Positions 17,268-25,205 of a stretch of DNA of 32,654 bases are shown piece by piece. Under the pieces are notes generated by a model, which saw only the letters and a program-made list of their open reading frames with translations, did no database searches and was not told the DNA's origin. The stretch covers positions 1 to 32,654 of the forward strand of contig NZ_AQOH01000084.1 in the NCBI RefSeq assembly GCF_000364705.1, given 5' to 3'. The DNA comes from Pseudomonas fuscovaginae SE-1 (lineage in GTDB: Bacteria; Pseudomonadota; Gammaproteobacteria; Pseudomonadales; Pseudomonadaceae). The position numbers were made by a program, and so were the translations under genes. The first letter of the stretch is position 1, and each line of letters opens with the position of its first letter.

Positions 17268-17627
17268 TCAGAGCGTGATTTCTCCGTAGGACTCACGATC
17301 CAGATCCACCACCTCCACCGACAGTTGCACTTCGACCGATGCCGGCCAATTGCCGAGTTCTTTCAAGCCGGCCAGCAGGCTCTCGGAAAGTTGCGCCTTG
17401 ACTTGCGCAGAGCGCCCACTCAGCAGGGCCAGTTTCACATGCACGAAACCACGCACATTCAGGCCGGTGCCCACGCGAAAGCTCTCCACCCGGGTCGCCC
17501 GGCTCTTGATGGTGGACTCCGCCGCGAACTGACCGGACGCCACCAACACACGGTTGATCCGCAACAAGGCGTTGTCGAGCTCGAAATCGGTCAGGTTCGA
17601 GGTGTATTCCAGGAAAACGTGAGGCAT
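17268..17627 (-). CDS. 5-carboxymethyl-2-hydroxymuconate isomerase family protein (HpaF-like)
   Basis: The 119-residue product resembles CHMI/HpaF, a tautomerase-superfamily enzyme of homoprotocatechuate breakdown. It starts Met-Pro-His, so Pro would be the N-terminal catalytic base after Met removal. It keeps the family pattern EYTSNL, with RATRVESFRVG in the middle and HVKLALLSGR in the second half. No other hpa genes are seen nearby, so the actual substrate is uncertain. The neighbouring LysR gene (17700) has the same orientation, 72 bases upstream. Confidence 0.8.
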   Translation of the reverse strand: MPHVFLEYTSNLTDFELDNALLRINRVLVASGQFAAESTIKSRATRVESFRVGTGLNVRGFVHVKLALLSGRSAQVKAQLSESLLAGLKELGNWPASVEVQLSVEVVDLDRESYGEITL

Positions 17628-17699
17628 GCGCTAGCTCCGAAGGTCGGTGGACAAAGCGAAAGGTATAGCACGCGACCTGTCGAAGCGGTCAGAAAAACC

Positions 17700-18623
17700 T
17701 CACGCAAGCGCCGGGGGCAAGCGGTCGCTCATGAATTTCTCCAGACGCGAGCGCAGCCAGCGCTCGGCCGGGTCGGTGTCGACGATGCCAAGCCAGACCA
17801 TCGACAGGTCGAGGGTCGGCGTCTTGAACGGCAGCGGTTCGGCGAACACCGAGCCCGACGCGGCCATGGCCAACGCCGCGTAGTCCGGCAGGCCGGCGAT
17901 CAGGTCGGTCCCCGCCAGCAAGGCCGGCAAGGCACTGTATTGCGGCACCGACAGCACCACATGGCGCTTGCGGCCGATTTCCGCCAGCCATTCATCGGCC
18001 AGGCTGCTGACGTTCGCCGTATGGGACACCAGCACATGCGGACGGGCACAGTACTCATCCAGGCTCATGGGCGTCGACGAGGCATCGGCGCGCAGCAGCA
18101 TCGGCCGGATATGCCGCAGCAGCTTGCGCTTGGCGTTGGCCGGCAGGCCGCGGGTCTGGCTGATACCGACGGTGATATCGCCGGAGGCGAGCAGGTCCGG
18201 GATACGCCAGTAGTCGACATGCTGAACCACGATCATCACATTCGGCGCCTCCTGGCGCAGGGCGCGCAACAGGTTGGGCAACAGGCCGAACTCGACGTCA
18301 TCCGACAGCCCGATGCGGAAGGTCATGGTACTGCTGGCCGGGTCGAAATCGTGGGTCAGGCTCAGGGCATTGGACAACGAGTCGAGGGCCGGCGACAGGT
18401 ACTGGATGAGCTCCTCGGCCCGGGCGGTCGGCTCCATGCGATGGCCGACACGAATGAACAGCGGATCGTTGAACATCGCCCGCAGGCGATTGAGCGCCGA
18501 GCTGATGGTCGGCTGGCCCAGAAAGAGCTTTTCCGCCACCCGCGTGACATTACGCTCCAGCATCAGCGCCTCGAACACCACCATCAGGTTGATGTCGGCC
18601 TTGCGCAGCTCGTTGCGATTCAT
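17700..18623 (-). CDS. LysR-family regulator, MexT/NodD-like subgroup
   Basis: The 307-residue product begins MNRNELRKADINLMVVFEAL, an N-terminus I associate with MexT and NodD/LeuO relatives. The helix-turn-helix follows (RNVTRVAEKLFLGQPTISSAL, about residues 24-44) and a wing with DPLFIRVGHRMEPTARA. The rest is the effector-binding domain. It is probably transcribed ahead of the HpaF-like gene or regulates it; the target is not evident. It lies in the accessory joint between the two conserved blocks, and is upstream-oriented away from the HigBA pair. Confidence 0.87.
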   Translation of the reverse strand: MNRNELRKADINLMVVFEALMLERNVTRVAEKLFLGQPTISSALNRLRAMFNDPLFIRVGHRMEPTARAEELIQYLSPALDSLSNALSLTHDFDPASSTMTFRIGLSDDVEFGLLPNLLRALRQEAPNVMIVVQHVDYWRIPDLLASGDITVGISQTRGLPANAKRKLLRHIRPMLLRADASSTPMSLDEYCARPHVLVSHTANVSSLADEWLAEIGRKRHVVLSVPQYSALPALLAGTDLIAGLPDYAALAMAASGSVFAEPLPFKTPTLDLSMVWLGIVDTDPAERWLRSRLEKFMSDRLPPALA

Positions 18624-18956
18624 CCGTTACTCCCCTCTCCCCGGAACACCACCCAGTGTACAAGGGGTATTTGAGGAAATCCCGCACAGTAAAGGGCGCG
18701 CGGACCCGCACAGCGCTCGCACGGCGAAAAAACCTACGAAGCAACAAGAGTCGCACTGGATGACGTGGAGCCTGCGCCTGACTGCCAGGCCAATACCGCC
18801 AGCGCTAGCCTGACTTCATCACTGCCCCTTCGAGCCTCGTCCCTGACACGTCCAGGCCTTGCAAGGCCACCAGCAGAACACCTCGCGACGATGCCAATAC
18901 AGGGGTCATCACCTCAGCCGCTCACCGCCACCCATACAAAAATCCAATCACCCAAG

Positions 18957-18974
18957 TGTATCTTTTAAGGTACA
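18957..18974 (+). promoter_or_regulatory. Imperfect palindrome just before the toxin gene, candidate antitoxin operator
   Basis: TGTATC...GGTACA forms an 18-base palindrome with 14 matching positions, ending seven bases before the toxin ATG and overlapping a -10-like TACAAT at 18971. Antitoxins of the HigA type repress their own promoter through such sites. The rest of the 357-base gap 18624-18980 holds no gene that I can support and is AT-richer toward its right end. Confidence 0.45.
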
Positions 18975-18980
18975 ATCGGC

Positions 18981-19304
18981 ATGTACGAAGTGGAACACTT
19001 ACTGTCTGCCAATGGCGTGGATATCTACCAGGCCTGGCTCGATAGCGTGCGTGATGTCCGAACCCGGGCAAGAATCACCGCCCGGGTCGACCGGGCCTCC
19101 CTCGGTCACTTCGGGGTCACCGAGCCGGTAGGCGATGGCGTTTTTGAGATGAAGCTCGATTGGGGCCCGGGCTATCGAATCTATTACGCAATAGCGGGTC
19201 GCAAGGTCATTTTGCTGCTGGGTGGAGGCTCAAAGGACAGACAGCAGAACGACATCAATCAAGCCAAGGCTCTCTGGATAACTCACAAGGTGAAAGGAAA
19301 ATGA
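18981..19304 (+). CDS. Type II toxin, RelE/HigB-like (Gp49 family)
   Basis: The 107-residue product matches the addiction-module killer group of the RelE/ParE superfamily (Gp49/HigB-like). An N-terminal helix-rich section contains WLDSVRDVRTRARI, followed by the family core VGDGVFEMKLDWGPGYRIYY (about residues 50-69) and a LLLGGGSKDRQQNDI strand-helix end. Relatives cut mRNA on translating ribosomes. The toxin gene comes first and its stop overlaps the antitoxin ATG (ATGA), the HigBA order. Sequence is intact, so the pair is likely functional. Base composition is lower in GC than the flanking housekeeping genes. Confidence 0.87.
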   Translation: MYEVEHLLSANGVDIYQAWLDSVRDVRTRARITARVDRASLGHFGVTEPVGDGVFEMKLDWGPGYRIYYAIAGRKVILLLGGGSKDRQQNDINQAKALWITHKVKGK

Positions 19305-19678
19305 CAACCCGGACCCGCTCTCACGAAGCCAGCGTTCTTGAGATGCTTCGAGACGACGAAACATTTGCCCTTGAATACCTGTCTGTCGCCCTCGAGGAAA
19401 TCGATGAAGCCGGAGGGGAAGACGCGTTTCTCATCGCCATCCGTCGCCTGGTAGAGGCAAGAGGTGGCATGAGCAGCCTCTCTCAGCACACCGGCCTGGC
19501 CAGGCCGAATCTCTACCGGTCCCTGGCGACCGGCGGCGACCCGAAACTGTCGACTGTCCTGCGGGTGCTGCGGGCCCTGGGAGTGGGCCTGTCAAAGGTG
19601 ATCTCTCACCGCTCAGGCCCGCCAGCAGAAAACGCGAAGCCCCATGCGGCGTGCAACGGACACCAGGTGAATCCGTAA
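19301..19678 (+). CDS. HigA-like antitoxin with Xre-type helix-turn-helix
   Basis: The 125-residue product has an N-terminal helical section (about 1-50, ALEEIDEAGGEDAFLIA) and a helix-turn-helix (about 58-90) with GMSSLSQHTGLARPNLYRSL and LSTVLRVLRALG, like the antitoxin partner of Gp49-type killers. A Pro/His-rich tail of about 22 residues follows. It should bind and neutralise the upstream toxin and repress the operon. AAAGGAAA just before the ATG serves as ribosome site while still inside the toxin gene. Confidence 0.86.
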   Translation: MTTRTRSHEASVLEMLRDDETFALEYLSVALEEIDEAGGEDAFLIAIRRLVEARGGMSSLSQHTGLARPNLYRSLATGGDPKLSTVLRVLRALGVGLSKVISHRSGPPAENAKPHAACNGHQVNP

Positions 19679-19910
19679 CAGGCCGATCGATGAAGGGGGA
19701 CAACTGCCCCGCAACGCGAAAACTCCTACAAAACAATAAGACCCGCACTTCCATTGCGTAGCCGATACCTGACTATTAGATTGGCATCGCCGCCACTAGC
19801 CCAGTCTCGCCACAGTCAATCCTGTGGTCGGGTGTGACAACCTGAAAGGGTTCGAGGCGCGGTATCGCGTCGCAGCTACGAGGAAGCAGAAGACCTTTGT
19901 GCCGGGAATG

Positions 19911-19948
19911 AAAAAGCCCCTGGAGTCTCGCGACTTCAGGGGCTTTTC
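19911..19948 (-). terminator. Rho-independent terminator of the tRNA-Ser gene
   Basis: On the minus strand AGCCCCTGAAGTC pairs with GACTCCAGGGGCT around a GCGA tetraloop and runs into a T tract, five bases past the tRNA 3' end. Because the plus strand also ends in TTTT, it may stop transcription from higbA too. The stretch 19679-19910 holds no gene that I can support. Confidence 0.85.
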
Positions 19949-19953
19949 ATGTA

Positions 19954-20043
19954 TGGCGGAGAGATAGGGATTCGAACCCTAGGTACCCGCGAAGGTACAA
20001 CGGATTTCGAATCCGTCCCATTCGGCCACTCTGGCATCTCTCC
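19954..20043 (-). tRNA. tRNA-Ser (anticodon CGA)
   Basis: The 90-base gene folds as a class II tRNA. The acceptor stem GGAGAGA pairs with TCTCTCC, followed by discriminator G and an encoded CCA. The D arm contains GAGTGGCCGAATGG. The anticodon stem ACGGA/TCCGT encloses loop TTCGAAA with anticodon CGA (reads UCG). A long variable arm (GTACC..GGTAC) and the T arm AGGGTTCGAATCCCT complete it. The long variable arm is characteristic of serine. Its 3' end points toward the accessory block at 15.8-19.7 kb. Confidence 0.97.
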
Positions 20044-20053
20044 AATGGCGCGC

Positions 20054-20082
20054 ATCATATCAACACTTTTGCCGGAAGCGAA
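20054..20082 (-). promoter_or_regulatory. Candidate promoter of tRNA-Ser
   Basis: On the minus strand a TATGAT -10 (20054-20059) lies 10 bases before the tRNA 5' end, with TTCGCT 17 bases upstream as a weak -35. The -10 fits well; the -35 is poor. Confidence 0.4.
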
Positions 20083-20127
20083 CCCCCTGAAGCAAAAAAA
20101 TTCCGTGCTATCAGATGCTTGCGTCGA

Positions 20128-20841
20128 TTACAGCGGTACCCCCAGGCGATGGGCGACTTCTTCGTAGGCTTCGATGACGTCACCGAGGCCCTGGCGGAAG
20201 CGGTCCTTGTCCATCTTCTTCTTGGTGTCCTTGTCCCACAAGCGGCAGCCGTCCGGGCTGAACTCGTCGCCCAGGACGATGGAACCGTCGCTGAACACGC
20301 CGAATTCCAGCTTGAAGTCGACCAGCAGCAGGCCGGCGTCATCGAACAGCTTGCTCAGGATCTCGTTGACCTTGAGCGACAGCTCCTTCATGCGCGCCAA
20401 TTGCTCGGCAGTGCCCCAGCCGAACGCCACGACGTGGGATTCGTTGATGAACGGGTCGCCCTTGGCGTCGTCCTTGAGGAACAGTTCGAAGGTGTAGGGG
20501 TTGAGCTTCATGCCCTCTTCCACACCCAGGCGCTTGACCAGGCTGCCGGCCGCGTAGTTGCGCACCACGCATTCCACCGGGATCATGTCGAGCTTCTTCA
20601 CCAGCGACTCGTTGTCGCCCAGCAGCTTGTCGAACTGGGTCGGTACGCCGGCCGCTTCGAGTTTCTGCATGATGAAGGCGTTGAACTTGTTGTTCACCAT
20701 GCCCTTGCGATCGAGCTGTTCGATACGCTTGCCGTCGAACGCCGAGGTGTCGTTGCGAAACAGCAGGATCAAGCGGTCGGCGTCGTCGGTCTTGTAAACC
20801 GACTTGGCTTTGCCGCGGTAGAGTTCTTCACGTTTTTCCAT
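20128..20841 (-). CDS. purC: SAICAR synthetase (phosphoribosylaminoimidazole-succinocarboxamide synthase)
   Basis: The 237-residue product has all main PurC segments: YRGKAKSVY at the N-terminus (ATP-binding loop), [12 protein letters not shown] (about residues 28-39), [23 protein letters not shown] and [14 protein letters not shown] in the C-terminal part. It joins CAIR and aspartate in purine synthesis. Length is typical. GGAG lies eight bases before the ATG. The start overlaps the end of the metallo-hydrolase gene by 14 bases, so it is the last gene of the dapA-bamC-MBL-purC operon. Confidence 0.96.
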   Translation of the reverse strand: MEKREELYRGKAKSVYKTDDADRLILLFRNDTSAFDGKRIEQLDRKGMVNNKFNAFIMQKLEAAGVPTQFDKLLGDNESLVKKLDMIPVECVVRNYAAGSLVKRLGVEEGMKLNPYTFELFLKDDAKGDPFINESHVVAFGWGTAEQLARMKELSLKVNEILSKLFDDAGLLLVDFKLEFGVFSDGSIVLGDEFSPDGCRLWDKDTKKKMDKDRFRQGLGDVIEAYEEVAHRLGVPL

Positions 20842-21628
20842 GATGGGCTCCGCTTGTTAAGTTGTTGGGCCCGGCGATGTGTCGCCAGTCGAGCCCTGAA
20901 TCTTGATCGGCCAGTTGCAGCCAGTCCGGGTCGCACCCGAGGGTGTCGACAAAACATTGCCGGGCCAGCTGCGGCAGGTTGTTCTTGCTGCTCAGGTGGG
21001 CCAGCACCAGGTGCTGCAGGCCCTGCCAGCCCAGCTCGGCCACCAGGCTTGCGGCCTGGTGGTTGTTCAGATGTCCTTGTTCACCACCCACCCGCTGCTT
21101 GAGAAAGTACGGGTAATGCCCCCGTGCCAGCAGGTCGCGGCAATGATTGGCCTCGATCATCAATGCATCGAGGCCGCTGTAGCTGTCCATGACGGTCGCA
21201 CAGTACGAACCCAGGTCGGTCAGCAGGCCGAAACGCCGCTGGCCGTCGCTGAACACGTACTGCGTCGGTTCCAGAGCATCGTGGGCCACGGCGACGACGT
21301 CGATCGCCAGCGAACCGATCCGCAAGGTCTCTCCCCCGGCCACGAAGCCCGCCGGCTCGACCGGCTTGCGCATCCCGCGCAAGGTGCCGCGGCTGAGGTA
21401 CACCGGTAGATTGTAGCGCCGGGACAGCATACCCACGCCATGCACATGGTCGGCATGTTCGTGGGTCACCAGGATCGCGCTCAGTTGCGCCGGGTGCACA
21501 CCCAGGCGCGCCAGGCGTCGCTCGGTTTCCCGCAGGGAGAACCCACAATCGACCAGTACACAGGTCTCACCACTGGCTATCAGTGTGCCGTTCCCTTGGC
21601 TACCACTGCCGAGAACGGCAAAACGCAT
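20828..21628 (-). CDS. MBL-fold metallo-hydrolase (YycJ/WalJ-like)
   Basis: The 266-residue product carries the metallo-beta-lactamase metal motif THEHADH (His56, His58, Asp60, His61), [10 protein letters not shown] for the third His, and LLTDLGSY for the bridging Asp. It begins [13 protein letters not shown], resembling YycJ/WalJ proteins, which are double-strand exonuclease-like hydrolases; that link is by similarity only. I placed the start at the ATG 21628; a TTG two codons earlier directly abuts the bamC stop. It lies between bamC and purC, a placement I recall in other pseudomonads. Confidence 0.86.
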   Translation of the reverse strand: MRFAVLGSGSQGNGTLIASGETCVLVDCGFSLRETERRLARLGVHPAQLSAILVTHEHADHVHGVGMLSRRYNLPVYLSRGTLRGMRKPVEPAGFVAGGETLRIGSLAIDVVAVAHDALEPTQYVFSDGQRRFGLLTDLGSYCATVMDSYSGLDALMIEANHCRDLLARGHYPYFLKQRVGGEQGHLNNHQAASLVAELGWQGLQHLVLAHLSSKNNLPQLARQCFVDTLGCDPDWLQLADQDSGLDWRHIAGPNNLTSGAHHGKT

Positions 21629-21634
21629 CTGCAA

Positions 21635-22747
21635 TCAGCCCAGGTTGTCCTGAATCACGCCCAGCACACGACGCGCCACGTCAGCCGGCGCCACGGTGTT
21701 GATGTCTTTCTCGACGGTGACCTGCACGCTGTCGCCGACCTTGCTCAGGCGAACCTGGTAACGCTCGGCACGGGCTTCGATCTCTTCCTTGGCCGGTTTG
21801 CTGCCGAACAGCTTGCCGAAGAAGCCAGGCTCTTCGTTCTTGCGCTCGGCTTTTTCCGCCAGGTTGATGTAGTACAGGCCCAGGCTGCGGTTGATGTCTT
21901 CGACACGCCATGGCCCCTGTTCCAGGGCACGGCCAACGCTGGACCAGGCGCGGTCGAGGTCTTCGCCGACGTTGAGCATCGGGTTGCCGCTGCCGTCCTG
22001 GCTCAGGCTGACGCGGCTCGGGGTATCGAAGTCGCGGGCGGCCAGCAGGGACACCGAACCGCCCTTCTCGGCGCTGCGGCTCATGCTCGACAGCATCTCG
22101 TCGACCAGGGCCGAATCCAGGCCGGTGTTGACCGAACGCGCGGTAAAGTCGACATTGGCCGTGCTGCCCACCGGACGCTCGGCGCTGACCACGTAGATTT
22201 CGCTGGTGTTGCGCTGCACACCCGGCTCGATACGGACCCGCACGCGGGTTTCGTTGCCGGCCGCGCCGCTGCTGCCCAGGCGCTTGGCCAGGCTCGCCGA
22301 GAGTTCGTCGGAGTGCTGCCAGGCGGTGGTGAACTCACCGGTCTGCGGACGTTGCGAGTCGATACGGAAGCCGTTGTCCTGGAAGAACTGCATGGCCACC
22401 GACCAGACTTCCGCTGGCGGGTGCTGGCCGAGGATCCAGCTCGAATCGCCGCTCTTCTGCAGGCTGTAGTCGCTGGCACTGGCCGCGACCTGCAACGGTT
22501 GCGGACGCGGCACCTCGTACGGACCCTTGACGGTTTCGCTGGCGACGTTGCGCGGGATCGGCAACAACGGGTCAAGACGCTTGCCCGTGGTGATGTCCGG
22601 CGGCAGTTGCATGGCTGGCGTCTGTTGCGCCTCCAGGTAATCGCTGCCACGGTCGCGGAAATAACCTTCCGGGCCCCAAAGCCAGCCACAGCCGCTGGTA
22701 CTGGAGATAATCAAGGCAAGTGCGGAAAGTCCGGCCAATCGCTTCAT
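21635..22747 (-). CDS. bamC: Outer membrane assembly lipoprotein BamC
   Basis: The 370-residue product begins with a lipoprotein signal ending STSGC (Cys20), then the BamC N-terminal segment GYFRDRGSDYLEAQ. The central domain is followed by a C-terminal domain with VWSVAMQFFQDNGF near residue 120 and a second helix-grip unit. BamC is a non-essential part of the BAM complex, inserted in the outer membrane by its lipid anchor and binding BamD. The lipobox (-3 Thr) is a little unusual. It is 17 bases downstream of dapA, the same order as dapA-nlpB in E. coli. Confidence 0.92.
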   Translation of the reverse strand: MKRLAGLSALALIISSTSGCGWLWGPEGYFRDRGSDYLEAQQTPAMQLPPDITTGKRLDPLLPIPRNVASETVKGPYEVPRPQPLQVAASASDYSLQKSGDSSWILGQHPPAEVWSVAMQFFQDNGFRIDSQRPQTGEFTTAWQHSDELSASLAKRLGSSGAAGNETRVRVRIEPGVQRNTSEIYVVSAERPVGSTANVDFTARSVNTGLDSALVDEMLSSMSRSAEKGGSVSLLAARDFDTPSRVSLSQDGSGNPMLNVGEDLDRAWSSVGRALEQGPWRVEDINRSLGLYYINLAEKAERKNEEPGFFGKLFGSKPAKEEIEARAERYQVRLSKVGDSVQVTVEKDINTVAPADVARRVLGVIQDNLG

Positions 22748-22764
22748 GCGGTGTGTTTCCTCAA

Positions 22765-23643
22765 TTAAACCAGGACGCCGGACTGGCGCATGGCCTGCCG
22801 CAGCGGTTCGTGACAGGTGCTGCTGAGCCAGGTGAGCGGCAGACGGATGCCGTCCGGCATCAGGCCCATCTCATGCAGCGCCCACTTCACGGGGATCGGG
22901 TTGGATTCGATGAACAGAGTCTTGTTCAGCGGCATCAGTTTCTGGTGGATCGCGCGGGCGCTGTCGGCATCGCCACGCAGCGCGGCGGCGCACAGTTCGC
23001 TCATGTCACGCGGGGCGACGTTGGCGGTCACCGAGATATTGCCCTTGCCGCCGAGCAGCATCAGCTCGACCGCGGTGGCGTCGTCACCGGAGTAGACCAG
23101 GAAATCGCCGCTCACACCGGCCAGGATCGCCTTGGCACGTGCCAGATCGCCGGTGGCTTCCTTGATGCCGATGATGTTCGGCACGCTCGACAGGCGGATC
23201 ACGGTCTCGGCCTGCATGTCGCAAGCGGTACGGCCCGGCACGTTGTAGAGGATCTGCGGGATGTCGACCGCCTCGGCGATCGCGCGAAAATGCTGGTAGA
23301 GGCCTTCCTGGGTCGGCTTGTTATAGTACGGGGTCACCAGCAGGCAGGCATCGGCGCCGGCGTTTTTCGCGTTGGTGGTCAGCTCGATCGCTTCACGCGT
23401 GGAGTTGGCGCCCGTGCCGGCGATCACCGGAATGCGCCCGGCCACCTGGTCGACCACGCGACGGATGACTTCGATGTGCTCGTGCACGTCGAGGGTCGCC
23501 GACTCACCCGTGGTGCCGACCGCGACAATGGCATTGGTGCCGTTTTGCAGGTGGAAGTCCACCAGCTTGGTCAGGCTGTCCCAGTCAAGATTACCCTGTG
23601 CATCCATGGGTGTGACCAGTGCCACCATACTGCCCGCAATCAT
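22765..23643 (-). CDS. dapA: 4-hydroxy-tetrahydrodipicolinate synthase
   Basis: The 292-residue product is a complete DapA. GTTGES (Thr44, Thr45) is the substrate-binding pair, YNVPGRT contains Tyr133, and Lys161 in [10 protein letters not shown] forms the Schiff base with pyruvate. It condenses pyruvate and aspartate semialdehyde on the way to lysine and peptidoglycan. AGGAG seven bases before the ATG at 23643 decides the start over an upstream in-frame ATG at 23691. It is first in the four-gene operon. Confidence 0.96.
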   Translation of the reverse strand: MIAGSMVALVTPMDAQGNLDWDSLTKLVDFHLQNGTNAIVAVGTTGESATLDVHEHIEVIRRVVDQVAGRIPVIAGTGANSTREAIELTTNAKNAGADACLLVTPYYNKPTQEGLYQHFRAIAEAVDIPQILYNVPGRTACDMQAETVIRLSSVPNIIGIKEATGDLARAKAILAGVSGDFLVYSGDDATAVELMLLGGKGNISVTANVAPRDMSELCAAALRGDADSARAIHQKLMPLNKTLFIESNPIPVKWALHEMGLMPDGIRLPLTWLSSTCHEPLRQAMRQSGVLV

Positions 23644-23675
23644 GCAACCGCTCCTGCCGGAAAAAGAGAGCGGTA

Positions 23676-23704
23676 ATGGTACTGGCGCCATCAGCCTTGT
23701 ACAA
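23676..23704 (-). promoter_or_regulatory. Candidate sigma-70 promoter of the dapA operon
   Basis: On the minus strand TTGTAC (23699-23704) and TACCAT (23676-23681) are 17 bases apart, 32 bases before the dapA ATG. Both are moderate matches. This is the only well-spaced pair I saw close to the gene. Confidence 0.4.
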
Positions 23705-23974
23705 GCGAAGTACTCGCCATGAGCATTCCCCTTGGCGCCGGTTTTCGCTACCCTTCAGACTTTGATCGGTACTGAGTCAGTCATGTGCCGGGTTCCAGAC
23801 TCCCTTTTCGCTGCCCGAAACCCGCTCCAGCCTTGCCGCCGCCCGCTCTCGCCCGTGCCTGAGGGGCCGATGCAGGGGGGTCGATGCGTTTCTCGACGGT
23901 CGAGAATCGTGCCGAACAGGACCCGAACCATGACACCCCGACGTACCGACCGCTCATCGCTTTAGGAATGCTGC
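23705..23974. other. Intergenic region between dapA and gcvR
   Basis: Together with the dapA promoter the gap is 331 bases and must hold the gcvR promoter. A short open frame here (23732-23965) has no recognisable similarity and poor codon pattern, so I do not call it. A 15-base palindrome (TCTCGAC G GTCGAGA, 23891-23905) is the only notable structure. Confidence 0.4.
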
Positions 23975-24535
23975 ATGTCCACCCCCACTGTCCGCGAACA
24001 ATTCCTTGTCATCAGTGCCCTCGGCGCCAATCCCATGGAGCTGACCAACGTCCTGTGCCGCGCCAGCCATGAAAACCGCTGCGCCGTGGTGACCTCGCGC
24101 CTGACCCGCCATGGCGAGTACAGCGCGCTGGTCCTGCAGATTTCCGGCAACTGGGACGCCCTGGCGCGCCTCGAGGCCGCCCTGCCGAACCTGGCGAAGA
24201 AGCACAACCTGACCATCAACGTGGTGCGCAGCGGCGCCCTGGAGAACCGTCCCCAGGCCCTGCCCTACGTCGCCTATGTCAGCTCGGCCTACCGTTCGGA
24301 CATCATCAACGAACTGTGCCAGTTCTTCATCGACCACAATGTCGAGCTGGAGAACCTGACCTGCGACACCTACCTGGCCCCGCACACCGGTGGGACCATG
24401 CTCAACGCCACCTTCACCGTGACCCTGCCGCCCGGCGTGCAGATCAGTTGGTTGCGCGACCAGTTCCTGGACTTCGCCGACGCGATGAACCTCGATGCGC
24501 TGATCGAACCCTGGCGCCCACAGAACCCCATGTAA
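23975..24535 (+). CDS. gcvR: Glycine cleavage system regulator-like ACT protein (GcvR)
   Basis: The 186-residue product is two ACT domains in tandem (about 8-85 and 92-180), as in GcvR. The first contains QFLVISALGANPMELTN and the second PYVAYVSSAYRSDIINEL. In E. coli GcvR binds GcvA and glycine to control the gcv operon. No glycine-cleavage gene is next to it, so this role is by family only. TAGGA precedes the ATG. bcp follows after a nine-base gap on the same strand, probably co-transcribed. Confidence 0.85.
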   Translation: MSTPTVREQFLVISALGANPMELTNVLCRASHENRCAVVTSRLTRHGEYSALVLQISGNWDALARLEAALPNLAKKHNLTINVVRSGALENRPQALPYVAYVSSAYRSDIINELCQFFIDHNVELENLTCDTYLAPHTGGTMLNATFTVTLPPGVQISWLRDQFLDFADAMNLDALIEPWRPQNPM

Positions 24536-24544
24536 GGAGCCCGC

Positions 24545-25018
24545 ATGGCCGTCGTCCTCAATGAAGCCGTAACCGATTTCCAGGCACCTGCCACCAGCGG
24601 CAAGACCGTCAGCCTGTCCGACTTGAAGGGCAAGCAGGTGGTGATCTATTTCTACCCCAAGGACAGCACTCCCGGCTGCACCACCGAGGGCCAGGGCTTT
24701 CGCGACCAGTACGCGGCGTTCCAGGCGGCCAACACCGAGATTTTCGGTGTCTCGCGCGACAGCCTGAAGTCCCACGAGAACTTCAAGTGCAAGCAGGCGT
24801 TTCCCTTCGAGCTGATCAGCGACAAGGATGAAGCGGTCTGCCAACTGTTCGACGTGATCAAGCTGAAGAAGCTCTACGGCAAGGAATACCTGGGTGTCGA
24901 CCGCAGCACCTTCCTGATCGATGCGAAAGGCGTGCTGCGCCAGGAATGGCGTGGCGTGAAGGTACCCGGCCACGTCGACGCAGTGCTGGCGGCGGCCCAG
25001 GCGCTGGACAAGGCCTGA
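24545..25018 (+). CDS. bcp: Thiol peroxidase Bcp (peroxiredoxin Q)
   Basis: The 157-residue product has the peroxiredoxin active site PKDSTPGCTTEGQGFRD, with Cys45 as the peroxidatic residue. Position 50, which is the resolving Cys in E. coli Bcp, is Gln here, so the enzyme may use another Cys (such as the one in NFKCKQ) or an external thiol. It reduces peroxides in the cytoplasm. AAGGAG precedes the ATG. It is the second gene of a pair with gcvR. Confidence 0.92.
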   Translation: MAVVLNEAVTDFQAPATSGKTVSLSDLKGKQVVIYFYPKDSTPGCTTEGQGFRDQYAAFQAANTEIFGVSRDSLKSHENFKCKQAFPFELISDKDEAVCQLFDVIKLKKLYGKEYLGVDRSTFLIDAKGVLRQEWRGVKVPGHVDAVLAAAQALDKA

Positions 25019-25036
25019 CCGGTTGGGCCGCTAGAA

Positions 25037-25192
25037 GCTTCGCGGGCAAGTCGGATCGCCGCACCGCCTGCTCCTAAAGGTTGGTGTAATACGTAAATGT
25101 TGTGATCGACACCGAACTGTAGGAGCAGGGCTTGCTCGCGAAGAGGCCCGCAAGCCCGCCAAACGCTTCGCGGGCAAGCCCGCTCCCACAAA
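25037..25192. repeat. Cluster of REP-like units downstream of bcp
   Basis: Units GCTTCGCGGGCAAG at 25037 and 25165 and an inverted unit GTAGGAGCAGGGCTTGCTCG from about 25120 are visible. They stand between convergent bcp and perM and together make a BIME-like cluster. No gene is seen in this gap. Confidence 0.7.
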
Positions 25193-25205
25193 AAAGCCAA
25201 TCCCC

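Noticed and set aside
21440..22768. Open frame of 442 residues on the plus strand across bamC
   Set aside because: It is antisense to bamC and the metallo-hydrolase gene, which are clearly real; low-complexity composition.
23732..23965. 77-residue open frame upstream of gcvR
   Set aside because: Arg/Pro-rich, no ribosome site, no family resemblance; more likely promoter DNA.
23954..24973. Open frame of 339 residues on the minus strand across gcvR-bcp
   Set aside because: It covers two genuine genes with ribosome sites on the other strand and shows no family pattern.
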